From NCBI GenBank assembly GCA_003663585.1, contig QMTU01000001.1, positions 1 to 27,386 on the forward strand: a stretch of 27,386 nucleotides of DNA, written 5' to 3'. Positions 1 to 7,439 of the stretch are shown one piece after another. Each line of letters opens with the position of its first letter. Position 1 is the first letter of the stretch. Position numbers and translations under genes: made by a program. Under the pieces are notes generated by a model. The model searched no databases, was not told where the DNA came from, and saw nothing but the letters and a program-made list of their open reading frames with translations. This DNA is from Thermoplasmata archaeon (lineage in GTDB: Archaea; Thermoplasmatota; B47-G6).

Positions 1-114
1 GACAGTAATATCTCCATCCTCTTGCCAAACCACACTCCCGCCGCTTTTATATGGTCCTTTTGGTGCTGCATCTGCCAACGCAGCCAGTTCCCGTGCCCAT
101 TCAAGGATTTTCAT
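1..114 (-). CDS. Hypothetical protein, C-terminus cut by window edge
   Basis: The reading frame opens at an ATG at 114-112 and stays open to base 1, so only the first 38 codons are visible. The start MKILEWARELAALADAA looks like an amphipathic helix, followed by KSGGSVVWQEDGDITV. A ribosome-binding site (AAGGGAG) lies just upstream. The start overlaps the end of the preceding gene by 14 nt, as is usual in this tightly packed gene string. I recognise no family. The frame is well supported by the RBS and open frame, but function is unknown. Confidence 0.6.
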   Translation of the reverse strand, partial: MKILEWARELAALADAAPKGPYKSGGSVVWQEDGDITV

Positions 115-385
115 GGGCATGCTCCCTTGCCGGTTTATCCATCCTTACATAGATTGCCTCAAATTCATCGGACTTGCAGAAGTAGAGATCCCCGTTTTGG
201 TTCCTGACAATGTAGTCACCCACGGCCGCTCGCATTCGACCTTCTGGTGTGTCGATATAGGCACACCTATTCTTCGGATCGTATACCACCCCTGGTATGT
301 GCAAATCGCTTGGGTGCTGTGCATCGAGTATCTCGTCTGTTAGTTGACAGGCTTCAACCATCATCTGTATCTCGTGATTTTTCAT
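101..385 (-). CDS. Small conserved phage protein with VGDYIVR...YFCKSDEFEAIY motif
   Basis: A 94-residue protein. I chose the ATG at 385 because AAAAGGA precedes it at good spacing and it starts just after the upstream gene stops at 390; the longer open frame to 460 would run into that gene. The C-terminal half has the pattern R-x-A-x-VGDYIVR-x(3)-GDLYFCKSDEFEAIY. This resembles a small domain widespread in phage genomes (typically PGDWIIRGVKGEFYPCKPDIFEATY-like). The role of that family is not known to me. The family resemblance is clear; function is not assigned. Confidence 0.75.
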   Translation of the reverse strand: MKNHEIQMMVEACQLTDEILDAQHPSDLHIPGVVYDPKNRCAYIDTPEGRMRAAVGDYIVRNQNGDLYFCKSDEFEAIYVRMDKPAREHAHENP

Positions 386-389
386 AGCA

Positions 390-791
390 CTATTCCTTTT
401 CAACTTTGCCATCAACTGCAGGAACACCATACGGCAAGCACCCAAACCTGATATCGTCATCGGTTGCGCCGGGAATAAATGCTTCCCTGTTCCCAGAAAT
501 ACCTTCTACTTCATATCCGGAAGGAATATGGTGGTACCACTCGCCAGGAAACAGCATCAATCTACCATCCCAGTTTCCACAGCCAAGCTCCGCTAGTTGC
601 TTGACCGTCATTTTCTTCAAGTCACTCCACTCAACGCTGCTACCCGGTGGACACGCTGGTGCTGGCATGTCTGGCGTGCGTGTGAATTGCGGGATTATAA
701 TCTCGATGACATCACCTGGCTTAGCCTCAACTGCCTCTGCTATGGCCTCGGCAGCCTCGGACATTGGAACAGTCTTTATCTTTCTTCTCAT
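390..791 (-). CDS. Hypothetical protein, 133 aa
   Basis: Starts at ATG 791 behind AAGGAAG. The protein has a short N-terminal amphipathic stretch (MSEAAEAIAEAVEAKPGD), then a proline- and tryptophan-rich body containing WDGRLMLFPGEWYHHIPSGY and a C-terminal segment with FIPGATDDDIRFGC. No transmembrane segment or signal peptide is apparent. I do not recognise a family. It sits in a run of small phage-type genes and is likely accessory. Confidence 0.65.
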   Translation of the reverse strand: MRRKIKTVPMSEAAEAIAEAVEAKPGDVIEIIIPQFTRTPDMPAPACPPGSSVEWSDLKKMTVKQLAELGCGNWDGRLMLFPGEWYHHIPSGYEVEGISGNREAFIPGATDDDIRFGCLPYGVPAVDGKVEKE

Positions 792-795
792 TGTC

Positions 796-1044
796 TCACT
801 TCCTTTTCTTTTCTAAGCCCTGGGTAAACCCGCATACGCCACCGAACATCCAGCCTATTGCAGCCCAAAAACATTGAAATTTGAAGAAATCCCAGTTAGG
901 ATGTTCTATGCCAAGGGACACTATTGCACAGGTCGGCACTGAAAAGAAAAGTACAAATGCTACTCCAATGAGACCACCAAATAGAGCTTTTCCGAATATA
1001 ATAAAGCAGTCTTTGGGTGATCCTTTTGCCTCAGGCTTTGTCAT
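796..1044 (-). CDS. Small two-pass membrane protein
   Basis: An 82-residue protein. The ATG at 1044 is preferred over the one at 1062 because AGGGAG lies 6-7 nt upstream of it. It has two hydrophobic segments, about residues 14-44 (KALFGGLIGVAFVLFFSV) and 54-74 (FWAAIGWMFGGVCGF). A short charged tail follows (GLEKKRK), consistent with a small inner-membrane protein. No family recognised. Phage small membrane proteins may serve in lysis, superinfection exclusion or host takeover, but nothing here decides between them. Confidence 0.6.
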   Translation of the reverse strand: MTKPEAKGSPKDCFIIFGKALFGGLIGVAFVLFFSVPTCAIVSLGIEHPNWDFFKFQCFWAAIGWMFGGVCGFTQGLEKKRK

Positions 1045-1092
1045 CGCAATCTCCCTGGGCACTCATTGCATGTTCTTGTCATAACTTTCTCT

Positions 1093-1296
1093 TTAGCCTT
1101 TGCGTCCTTTTTTCTTAGGAGCCTTCTTTTTGGCCGTTGTGTGTGTGGCACTGTTGATATAACGACACTTACCACAAACGGTGCAACACGCCTGGCCGCT
1201 CTTTGGACCCTTTTCAGAGCATGGATTATGTACACGCATATGCCATCCATACCGTTCATCCTGGAATTTATGTTCGCAGTTGCATCTTAGAATCAT
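1093..1296 (-). CDS. Small Cys-rich zinc-ribbon protein
   Basis: A 67-residue protein starting at ATG 1296 within a TAATG overlap with the upstream gene, behind GGAGG. Cysteines are arranged as CNC near residue 5, then C26 and CCTVCGKC around 37-44, followed by a very basic tail (AKKKAPKKKGRKG). The layout (CNC-x-H-x-FQD-x(2)-YG at the start, CTVCGK later) resembles small zinc-ribbon proteins common in phages. Zinc and nucleic-acid binding are inferred from the cysteine pairs and basic tail. An overlapping frame at 1041-1259 is a shadow. Confidence 0.75.
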   Translation of the reverse strand: MILRCNCEHKFQDERYGWHMRVHNPCSEKGPKSGQACCTVCGKCRYINSATHTTAKKKAPKKKGRKG

Positions 1297-1637
1297 TATT
1301 GCCTCCGATAATTAGCAAAGTCGTCTTTAGTAAAAGAATATGTCTCAGTTGGGTTAGTACTTAGATCAGTACACGTAACAGTAACTTTGCAGAAGCCCTC
1401 ATTGGCTTCCCAAATTGCTTCGCAGATATGCTGAGCCAACTCATCCTCCGTCTCTATTTCATCAAACGGAAGGTAGTCTGCTCCCTCGAGATATAGACAG
1501 TTTGGTACACCCCTCCTGGACGGTAGAAACCCAGTCTCATCTACACTCCATACTTTACTGGCCGCATCTGTAATTGCTTCTATTTTGGACGCATCGATAC
1601 TACGTGCTTCTACATAGACTTCATATGGTATACTCAT
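1296..1637 (-). CDS. Hypothetical protein, 113 aa
   Basis: I chose the second of two adjacent ATGs (1637), since GGAGG lies at proper spacing from it and abuts the first (1640). The protein is acidic and looks like a compact alpha/beta fold. It begins MSIPYEVYVEARSIDASKIE and contains a middle acidic helix region (EIETEDELAQHICEAIWEAN). The C-terminal beta-like segment is CKVTVTCTDLSTNPTETY. No motif recognised. It ends in a TAATG overlap with the zinc-ribbon gene downstream, implying coupled translation. Confidence 0.65.
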   Translation of the reverse strand: MSIPYEVYVEARSIDASKIEAITDAASKVWSVDETGFLPSRRGVPNCLYLEGADYLPFDEIETEDELAQHICEAIWEANEGFCKVTVTCTDLSTNPTETYSFTKDDFANYRRQ

Positions 1638-1690
1638 CATTCCTCCAATATTCTTTTTTTTAATCGTTTTTGTTAAGTAGTTTCTCCTTA

Positions 1691-2392
1691 TCAATCTATA
1701 ACCCTAATTCTACGATTACCGTCTGGATCCATTCCCAAAGTGTGCCTCTCAAGGGAGCTAGCGTCCTCAAAATCAACAGTGTGTGAAATGGCTTGGCTAA
1801 TAGCAATAATATTTTCATCGCAAATATTATAGCCACGTTTAATATACTTAACCATTCTTTTTAGACTGGACAACGGCAGTTCCGATCCTATAAACACTAG
1901 GACTCTGCCAGCGAGGTGTTCGAAGAAAGCTTTGTGGTGCAGAACTTTACCCGTAACGCGCATTTCAGTGAGAGCGTCTGCTATCTCTTGGGTTGTCTCT
2001 GTCTGATCGTCGAAGTTTAACGTTAGGCATGCCGCACACACTGTAAAGTCGAATTTTTCTATGATTTCTTCCGGCTCGCCGGCTAAATACGTTACTACCT
2101 GGACAAGCTTGTCATCTTTCTTATATGTAGCAGCAGTGGTACTAGCAAACACTTTCTCCCACCCTGCTTGCTCCAGTATATCGGTAGCATCTTCGGCATC
2201 TGTTGATGATCGGAAATATAGATCCATATCTTTAGGAGTCTCGCCAGCATAAAAGGCTCTCACAAACCCGCCGGCGATAATAGCATTTTCGATATCTACG
2301 AGCTCTTTACACCATACTATGGCAGCGTTTAGCAGCGGCTGAGGAGCATCGCGTGATAGAAACTCGCTCCTTGACTCTGAAGTAGAAGCCAT
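1691..2392 (-). CDS. Nucleotidyltransferase of the Pol-beta / CCA-adding head-domain type
   Basis: A 233-residue protein. Residues 38-60 contain the nucleotidyltransferase signature IIAGGFVRAFYAG, then PKDMDLYF, giving GG at 41-42 and the metal-binding pair D55/D57. A third acidic residue is available in FDFTVCAA (D115). Proteins with GGxxR...DxD are polymerase-beta-fold nucleotidyltransferases such as the head domain of CCA-adding enzymes. Here the RNA-binding body of a CCA enzyme is missing and the C-terminal part is short and helical, as in many phage-encoded family members. The substrate is unknown. The ATG at 2392 has an AGGGAG site and overlaps the upstream stop. Confidence 0.8.
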   Translation of the reverse strand: MASTSESRSEFLSRDAPQPLLNAAIVWCKELVDIENAIIAGGFVRAFYAGETPKDMDLYFRSSTDAEDATDILEQAGWEKVFASTTAATYKKDDKLVQVVTYLAGEPEEIIEKFDFTVCAACLTLNFDDQTETTQEIADALTEMRVTGKVLHHKAFFEHLAGRVLVFIGSELPLSSLKRMVKYIKRGYNICDENIIAISQAISHTVDFEDASSLERHTLGMDPDGNRRIRVID

Positions 2393-2703
2393 TATTTCTC
2401 TCCCTGAACTATGGTGTTTTCGATGGATGTCTTATCTACATTCGTATAAATATATCCAACTAGGCGATCGCCAAATGGCTTGCAGTGGAATTCATAGATA
2501 ATTTCGTAACCATACGGAGCTGCGTATGTATCTACTAGTTTCCAATTGCTGGCTATCTCTGCTCGTTGGAGTTGCTTATCAGATAGCTTCGGAGTAAATC
2601 CATCATTAATTCTCTTCTTATTATTTTTTACATACGCAATAAGCGCCTGCTTGAATCTGGGCATTGTGATTCGCTTAGTGGTTCTTGTGCGCCTGCTGAC
2701 CAT
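2392..2703 (-). CDS. Hypothetical basic protein, 103 aa
   Basis: Starts at ATG 2703 in a TAATG overlap with the polymerase-X-like gene, behind CAGGAG. The N-terminal third is strongly basic (SRRTRTTKRITMPRFKQAL, then KNNKKR), and the rest is a probable alpha/beta domain with YGYEIIYEFHCKPFG and VGYIYTNVD. No family recognised. The position between two nucleotidyltransferase-fold genes and the basic N-terminus would fit a nucleic-acid-binding partner, which is inference only. Confidence 0.65.
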   Translation of the reverse strand: MVSRRTRTTKRITMPRFKQALIAYVKNNKKRINDGFTPKLSDKQLQRAEIASNWKLVDTYAAPYGYEIIYEFHCKPFGDRLVGYIYTNVDKTSIENTIVQGEK

Positions 2704-3179
2704 TAAATACTCCTGTCTGAAGGCTGGACATATGATAGTTTCAGCACCTTATAGATCTCCTCTTCTGTCTTACCGGCAACACGCTTGCCGCTCAAAGAGA
2801 ATAGTCCATACTGGTTTAGTTTATATCCCATAATTCTCGCATGTCTGCGCATTCGTATATTATAATTCTTGCTACCAGTTAGGTATAATAGCGCAGCGCC
2901 ATAGCCTTCTGGCTTTGCGAAGAAAATGTCTGCCTGGATATCTTTATAAATGATACCGGCCATTGATCTGTTAAGACGTACAATATCTACTGATAGCTTA
3001 TTAACCAATAGAGAGTCGCCTATACAGACTATGTCTATGTCATGTATCACAGGGCATTTTCTTCTAAGAGATCCAGCAAGAGATATATTCGTTGCGCCAA
3101 ATTGTTCGAGATCTTGTATGAGTTCAGTGGCAATCTCGAGACCTGCTGATGCTGGCATCTCCCTTTTGAAGGATGGCAT
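2703..3179 (-). CDS. Minimal DNA polymerase X-family protein (palm and thumb only)
   Basis: A 158-residue protein covering only the palm and thumb of family X polymerases. Residues 34-49 read SLAGSLRRKCPVIHDIDI, giving the GS-x-RR nucleotide-binding motif and catalytic D47/D49. The third Asp is in ADIFF (D84). The thumb has YGAALLYLTGSKNYNIRMR (TGS motif near 101-103) and then GKTEEEIYKVLKLSY near the end. All three catalytic aspartates are present, so it is probably active. It lacks the 8-kDa lyase/HhH domain of polymerase beta and the PHP domain of bacterial PolX, and its size is close to that of the small viral repair polymerase of African swine fever virus. Gap-filling repair is the likely role. 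Confidence 0.88.
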   Translation of the reverse strand: MPSFKREMPASAGLEIATELIQDLEQFGATNISLAGSLRRKCPVIHDIDIVCIGDSLLVNKLSVDIVRLNRSMAGIIYKDIQADIFFAKPEGYGAALLYLTGSKNYNIRMRRHARIMGYKLNQYGLFSLSGKRVAGKTEEEIYKVLKLSYVQPSDRSI

Positions 3180-3412
3180 TACTCGTCGTCCATTTTAGTT
3201 GCGAAGTCGTTTAGGAGCCTTTCTACTGTCTTCTCGTCTCCAAGGGCCGCAGCTATCGAAGCCGCAAGGATCATTGCCCCTGACGCTTCTTCGTCGAGAT
3301 CTGAATCCGGTAGGTAAAGTAAAAATGATCCATCTCCACGGAACACAAGTGCAGCATCGTTTGTATCGAGCTTGATAACAGTGGTAGGCGATTCGGACTT
3401 GGTTTCATTCAT
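3179..3412 (-). CDS. Hypothetical acidic protein, 77 aa
   Basis: The ATG at 3412 is preferred because TTAAGGAG lies directly upstream; the open frame to 3508 overlaps the previous gene and has no RBS at its first Met. The protein begins MNETKSESPTTVIKL, has a central beta segment (AALVFRGDGSFLLYLP) and ends in an acidic helical half (SDLDEEASGAMILAASIAAAL). Its stop overlaps the polymerase X start (TAATG). No family recognised. Confidence 0.65.
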   Translation of the reverse strand: MNETKSESPTTVIKLDTNDAALVFRGDGSFLLYLPDSDLDEEASGAMILAASIAAALGDEKTVERLLNDFATKMDDE

Positions 3413-3422
3413 TATGGTCTCC

Positions 3423-3608
3423 TTAAGAATGCTTATAGAGAAATAGCTTTCTTTCATATCCTCGGTGATCTGGAATGATTCTGTATATATACAAAAGTCT
3501 ATCGACATACAAGGTTTTCAGCGCTTCTACAACCTCGCTAGCATCTAGGTCTGTTTTCCAGGCAATTCTGCCCATCTGAGCTTCGTCTACCTCATAATAG
3601 TAAATCAT
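3423..3608 (-). CDS. Hypothetical small protein, possible winged-helix-like
   Basis: A 61-residue protein starting at ATG 3608 in an ATGA overlap with the HAD gene, behind GAGGAAA. The core AQMGRIAWKTDLDASEVVEAL resembles a helix-turn-helix unit, and the following TLYVDRLLYIYRIIPDHRGYERKLFLYK resembles a beta wing. A small winged-helix DNA-binding protein is therefore possible, but the match is weak. It sits between the HAD phosphatase and the downstream acidic protein. Confidence 0.55.
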   Translation of the reverse strand: MIYYYEVDEAQMGRIAWKTDLDASEVVEALKTLYVDRLLYIYRIIPDHRGYERKLFLYKHS

Positions 3609-4063
3609 GTGATATTTCCTCTATTTAGAATTGGATAGATATGCTCTAGTTTCAGGCCGCCTTTTGTCCAGCCATCTTTTACATGGATGATATTCTCATC
3701 CGGGAATAACTCTCTAATGTCTTTCACAAAGTCGTCTATAATAATGAAATCAGTTGGATTTCCATTGTCCTGAAGCCACATAGAAATCTTTTCGCCTCGT
3801 GTATAATCGAATGGTGACTCCGTCTTTGGAGTTATTCCAATAACTTTTCCTCGCACTCCAGCGTCTTGTAGCATTGTCTTCAGCTCTTCAAATGTAAATA
3901 GATGTCTCCATGTAGAAGAGATGACAATGTCTGCATTAGTTTGCTTAATGAGCATATTAAGAGCATCTATGGCTTCTGGATCAAAATTAGTAGGAAGACC
4001 AAATAGGCCACAGTTTGATCTCTCTGTTACTATTACTCCATCGAAGTCGAGGAATATTATCAT
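3605..4063 (-). CDS. HAD-superfamily phosphatase-like protein (Swiss-army-knife RNA-repair HAD type)
   Basis: A 152-residue single-domain HAD protein with every signature motif visible. Motif I is FLDFDGV (nucleophile D6, acid D8), motif II VISSTWR, a lysine in GVRGKVIGITPK, and motif III IIIDDF. Short HAD proteins starting FLDFDGV and carrying SSTWR form the group known from RNA-repair contexts (HAD_SAK-like), where they probably remove phosphates from nucleic-acid ends. The neighbour immediately upstream is an RNA ligase (9 nt gap), which fits a 3'-end healing plus sealing pair. A general nucleotide phosphatase role is the alternative. Confidence 0.85.
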   Translation of the reverse strand: MIIFLDFDGVIVTERSNCGLFGLPTNFDPEAIDALNMLIKQTNADIVISSTWRHLFTFEELKTMLQDAGVRGKVIGITPKTESPFDYTRGEKISMWLQDNGNPTDFIIIDDFVKDIRELFPDENIIHVKDGWTKGGLKLEHIYPILNRGNIT

Positions 4064-4071
4064 GGTATCTC

Positions 4072-5181
4072 CTAAAGCTTTGATTTTGCCAGATATTCGG
4101 GACTTCTCTGTTTTATGATCAGTCTTCCATGCAAAGCAGGACTATACTCTTCTATCAGTGGGCGGATTACTATACCTTCTCGCAAAGCGTCCATTTTTAA
4201 GATACTCTTACCAGTAGATGCTTTCTTTAGGGCATCAATTGGTTGATCTCCTTGTTGTATGTAACTTTCGAGTACTTTACTGAGAGTATCTCCCTTCGAT
4301 ATAATTGGAACAATATCAGCAGTTCCTTTCAAACAGAGAAAATCTTCCACATCAAGGAATCTGTTATCGACTTTTATATCAAATAGATATACTTTGTGAC
4401 TTTGAAGATCATAAATATTCTTCTGCACTCCAGGACCACAAAACTCTCCGTATAACACTATCATACTGGCTTCTGGGTATTTCGCCTGAACGGCTTCCAG
4501 AATACTCTCAAATCCTTGCTCTGTATATGCTTTTATGAATGGATGCTCTTCTTCATCATCCTTAGGGATAATGGCATGTCTTCGTGTGTTAATGCTGGTT
4601 TTCCATTCTCCATCCTGCAGGAATCTGGTAGCACTCCAGTTGCTTCCTTCTAGCTTCTCTGTGATAAGCACAGGAATTTCTAGTAGTCTATCTAGGGCAC
4701 TTTTATATCTCTGAGCTCCTTCAATATCGTAGACAGTCTGGCCAGGTGGAAGAGTGGCCATTCGTACCGACCTACCTCCGCCGAGTCCGCTGATGCGTTC
4801 CGGCGGCTCATATTTTTCTACTCTCAGAAGCGCTGTAAGCTCCTCTGAGGGCATTGCTTCAACTTCCGAGGGGTCTAGGGTGTCTAGGATGTCCAATGGC
4901 CCCACAAGGCCTTGAGAGACCTGTCCGCGTAATCTGATGGTTTTGACTCTGTTCTTCTTCGGGCCAGAGAGATACCCCTTAACTCCTAGTTTCTCTTGCA
5001 CATCTTCGGGGATTAGGCTATCTATCGGAAAATAAAGGCATTTATCTCCAGGCTTCCATTGGTCTCGTCCAACTACAAACTCGAAACCCATTCCCTCCAG
5101 AGTGCATACATCTAACCTATCTGAGTTTTCTACTGGCTTTACGGTGGCAATTGTCTCAACTGTAACACCGAAGAATGCCAT
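4072..5181 (-). CDS. RNA ligase, DRB0094 (Deinococcus Rnl5) type
   Basis: A 369-residue protein with an N-terminal OB-like domain (about residues 1-110, with WKPGDKCLYFPID and IRLRGQVSQGL) ahead of a nucleotidyltransferase domain. The adenylation motif I is EKLEGSNW with the lysine nucleophile at about 176. Motif III-like MIVLYGEFCGPGVQK, motif IV EGIVIRP and motif V LIIKQRSPEYLAKSK follow in order. OB domain first, ligase domain second is the layout of the Deinococcus RNA ligase family, which seals 3'-OH/5'-phosphate ends in duplexes. All motifs are intact, so activity is expected. The start at ATG 5181 has an AAGGAGG site. With the adjoining HAD protein it probably repairs host-cleaved RNA. 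Confidence 0.9.
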   Translation of the reverse strand: MAFFGVTVETIATVKPVENSDRLDVCTLEGMGFEFVVGRDQWKPGDKCLYFPIDSLIPEDVQEKLGVKGYLSGPKKNRVKTIRLRGQVSQGLVGPLDILDTLDPSEVEAMPSEELTALLRVEKYEPPERISGLGGGRSVRMATLPPGQTVYDIEGAQRYKSALDRLLEIPVLITEKLEGSNWSATRFLQDGEWKTSINTRRHAIIPKDDEEEHPFIKAYTEQGFESILEAVQAKYPEASMIVLYGEFCGPGVQKNIYDLQSHKVYLFDIKVDNRFLDVEDFLCLKGTADIVPIISKGDTLSKVLESYIQQGDQPIDALKKASTGKSILKMDALREGIVIRPLIEEYSPALHGRLIIKQRSPEYLAKSKL

Positions 5182-5199
5182 CGAAACCTCCTTTTTTTT

Positions 5200-5439
5200 C
5201 TACTTCAAAACTGCCTCTACATCAGAGAGATTTACTGCTGGTCCCACCAGCGTAATACATTCGGCTCTCGGAAATACCCTTGCGACTGCAGCCATGCTTG
5301 TGGCATGGCAATACACAATACCGTCATCTACTGTTATATAGACGGGGTGAGTTATTGTGTTAATATTGGATACAGTTTTGGTAGCGTTGGTAGTCCTGAG
5401 ATGCATTCGATAGCAGTTGAGCGTGGGAATATGAGGCAT
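5200..5439 (-). CDS. Hypothetical protein, 79 aa
   Basis: Starts at ATG 5439 behind CAAGGAG. The protein is beta-rich with two halves, HLRTTNATKTVSNINTITHP and VYITVDDGIVYCHATSMAAV, ending in NLSDVEAVLK. No family recognised and no membrane segment. It is the first gene after the stem-loop at 5471-5494 and lies 18 nt before the RNA ligase gene, so it is probably in the same transcription unit. Confidence 0.6.
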   Translation of the reverse strand: MPHIPTLNCYRMHLRTTNATKTVSNINTITHPVYITVDDGIVYCHATSMAAVARVFPRAECITLVGPAVNLSDVEAVLK

Positions 5440-5469
5440 AATATTCTCCTTGTTCTACTGTTCTTTTTT

Positions 5470-5495
5470 TGTGATCGGAGCTGATTCCGATCACA
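5470..5495 (-). other. Intergenic stem-loop followed by an A-run
   Basis: The arms GTGATCGGA (5471-5479) and TCCGATCAC (5486-5494) are perfectly complementary with a 6-nt loop, and the flanking T/A pair extends the stem to 10 bp. On the coding strand the stem is followed by seven A residues, not by a U-run, so it is not a classical intrinsic terminator. It separates an acidic-protein gene from the next gene and may stabilise or process mRNA, or be a protein-binding palindrome. Confidence 0.6.
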
Positions 5496-5513
5496 GTAAC
5501 TTTTCTCTTTCGG

Positions 5514-5972
5514 TTAGCAGAGACCTTCGACAAGATTGGTTAGCTGAGCCCTGTTGTATCCTTCGCTTACAGCTAGGCCGATAAGCCGGCTCTGTTGCAA
5601 TTCGTCAGATCCTGCTTTCTTGATGATGGCGGCTGCAACAGTTAACGGACTGGCATCAGAGGGAATATCTAGCTCGCGCTCTAGCAGTGAGGGCTCGGGC
5701 TGAGCCTCGTCCTCATCATCGAAGCCTCCAAGTTCATCATCGGCACATAGATCGTCTACCGGAATGTCTTCGGCAGGTACCGCATCGATCTCTTCGATAG
5801 CTTCAATAAGCAGGTCCGTGTCAAGCTCGCCAGCCAATCCGTACATGGAAGCCTCAGACCAAATGATTGCCACCTCGATGGCTCTGGCTGCTGCCGGGTT
5901 GGCTGCTTTTAGGGAGTCTAGGGCTTCTGCAACAGCACTTTCTAGCCTATTTTGCTCGTTACTCTCACACAT
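5514..5972 (-). CDS. Hypothetical acidic protein with Asp/Glu-rich linker
   Basis: A 152-residue protein. The N-terminal helical part is rich in alanine (AVAEALDSLKAANPAAARAI). A very acidic region spans about residues 60-100 (EEIDAVPAEDIPVDDLCADD, then DDEDEAQPEPS). A C-terminal helical domain follows (LTVAAAIIKKAGSDELQQSR). No enzyme motif is visible. Such acidic linker proteins may bind basic partners or mimic DNA, but this is not shown. A strong stem-loop follows the stop codon. The ATG at 5972 overlaps the upstream gene by 8 nt. Confidence 0.65.
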   Translation of the reverse strand: MCESNEQNRLESAVAEALDSLKAANPAAARAIEVAIIWSEASMYGLAGELDTDLLIEAIEEIDAVPAEDIPVDDLCADDELGGFDDEDEAQPEPSLLERELDIPSDASPLTVAAAIIKKAGSDELQQSRLIGLAVSEGYNRAQLTNLVEGLC

Positions 5973-6264
5973 GGTCTTCCTCCTTTTTAGGGTTTTCAGT
6001 TGGGGTTGAAAATGGTGATTCTGCGAGCCTGATTTTATCTAAATCGATTATATCCATCTCTAGATCTTTTCTTATACGCTCCAGCATTTTAGCGAATGAT
6101 TCCTTTGCTTCGTTATCATCATTTGCATAGCACACTTGTAAGCTAACAGGACTTGTGGTGACTCCCCAAATCTTGTGGTCGTCATTGTAATATGCCTCAA
6201 TTACTTCATATATTACATAGCCATTCTCTACTCTTTTACCTAGCCTGTACATCCATCCGCTCAT
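5965..6264 (-). CDS. Small conserved phage-type protein (YRLGKR...YEVIEAYYND)
   Basis: A 99-residue protein starting MSGWMYRLGKRVENGYVIYE, then EAYYNDDHKIWGVTTSPVS. This resembles a small family frequent in phages and bacteria, which starts with a W-x-YRVV-like strand followed by YEVYYD and a W-x(3)-PV motif, then a helix carrying a Leu-rich segment. Here the helix is ESFAKMLERIRKDLEMDIID. Function of the family is unknown to me. It overlaps the upstream nucleotidyltransferase stop by 4 nt. Confidence 0.7.
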   Translation of the reverse strand: MSGWMYRLGKRVENGYVIYEVIEAYYNDDHKIWGVTTSPVSLQVCYANDDNEAKESFAKMLERIRKDLEMDIIDLDKIRLAESPFSTPTENPKKEEDHV

Positions 6265-7439
6265 GTTTCTCCTCGTTTCTGCAGCTGAAAAGCTGCCTCG
6301 GTTATTTCGGCTGTTAGAGTACTTATTTTCTCTAAATCCGGGCTATGTGGGACGACATAATCCTTTTCCTTATAGCGTTTAATTAGCTGCGAATCAAGGT
6401 TATCTGCTAGCATAACTAGCTCATCGTACGACATTTTACCACCTCTTATCTTCTGGAGGAATCTGGCTCTTTCTGGATCCTTTAGCGTGAGGGTCCCGGA
6501 GCTTAATATTTCCTGGGCCTGCAGTAGCAGCCTTATCAGATGCATAGCATGCTTAGTATCATAACCATATTTACGTTCCAATTCTGCACGCACAGGATTT
6601 CTGTTGGCCTTCCATGTTTGGTATTGTTTCCAGTGATTTAGTGCAGCCCTATACTTCTTTTCTTGTTGGAGAACAGCGGTATACGAATCGCTCATATCGT
6701 ATCCTTTAGCCGCTGCCCATCTAACAATTTCCATTACTTTCTCTTCATCTATGGCCTTTGTTATACCACGATCGTGTAAAATATATGCAACAATTTGTAC
6801 AAGATCTTCCCTGAGCCTTTCTATAATCTCCTTGTCTATATCTACCTTCTCTAGTAGCCATAATCTGGCCATCTCGTCGATTAATTTGTTAGCAGCCTGA
6901 CGCTGATCCTCTGGTATAAGGCTATAGTTCGGTAATCCGAATTCTTCCCTAGTCGGTTTATGAGAAGGTGGATGAAGTATCCAGGATCTATGAGTTCTAA
7001 TTCTCTTTAGTTGGCTATGTGCGTAGCCAGAGAAAGTATGGACAGCTCTAGTAGTCAGAAAGAGCTTTCTATTACGTCTAAGTAGTTTAGCAAGATCGTC
7101 CATATAGAGAATATCTTCTTTGTCTACAAACAGTAGCTCTACTATATTGGGATTACACTTGGTGGCTAGGTTAATGAATTTATGAAAATCGTAGAGGCTG
7201 ACATCAATGATAGGATTCTGTATTACACGTCGTTTTAATTGGTTAATCCAGGGAAAGTTATCTGCTTTATCATATGTCTGATTGATGGTGTAGAAATCCA
7301 GGCTTCTGCTAAGAAAAAGCTTTTTTGGCGGAATATACCATCCTCTGATATCGACGTCACTATCGGTAGTTGCTGTTCCATAGGAATGACTGCCGCTTAT
7401 TACTACGTATGAAGTGTAGTCTTCAAGGGAAAATTTCAT
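6261..7439 (-). CDS. YcgL-like (COG3541) predicted nucleotidyltransferase
   Basis: A 392-residue protein whose N-terminus carries the nucleotidyltransferase signature SGSHSYGTATTDSDVDIRG: GSHSYG at 16-21 and the metal ligands D28 and D30. A third Asp is present in NPIIDVSLYDFHKF (D79). This matches the large phage/bacterial family of predicted nucleotidyltransferases in the Pol-beta superfamily (E. coli YcgL group). The rest is mainly helical with a central conserved-looking PNIVELLF and a C-terminal helical domain. The substrate is unknown; roles in RNA end processing or nucleotide transfer have been suggested for related proteins. A degenerate-looking relative is encoded at 22633-23415. Confidence 0.85.
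   Translation of the reverse strand: MKFSLEDYTSYVVISGSHSYGTATTDSDVDIRGWYIPPKKLFLSRSLDFYTINQTYDKADNFPWINQLKRRVIQNPIIDVSLYDFHKFINLATKCNPNIVELLFVDKEDILYMDDLAKLLRRNRKLFLTTRAVHTFSGYAHSQLKRIRTHRSWILHPPSHKPTREEFGLPNYSLIPEDQRQAANKLIDEMARLWLLEKVDIDKEIIERLREDLVQIVAYILHDRGITKAIDEEKVMEIVRWAAAKGYDMSDSYTAVLQQEKKYRAALNHWKQYQTWKANRNPVRAELERKYGYDTKHAMHLIRLLLQAQEILSSGTLTLKDPERARFLQKIRGGKMSYDELVMLADNLDSQLIKRYKEKDYVVPHSPDLEKISTLTAEITEAAFQLQKRGET

Noticed and set aside
406..816. Plus-strand open frame of 136 codons
   Set aside because: Antisense of the 390-791 gene; no RBS, no recognisable domain, and every other gene is on the minus strand.
1041..1259. Minus-strand open frame of 72 codons
   Set aside because: Overlaps the zinc-ribbon gene at 1093-1296 in another frame and lacks a good RBS.
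5470..5495. Intrinsic terminator call for the stem-loop
   Set aside because: The stem is followed by A residues on the transcribed strand and no U-run, so it does not meet the usual rule.
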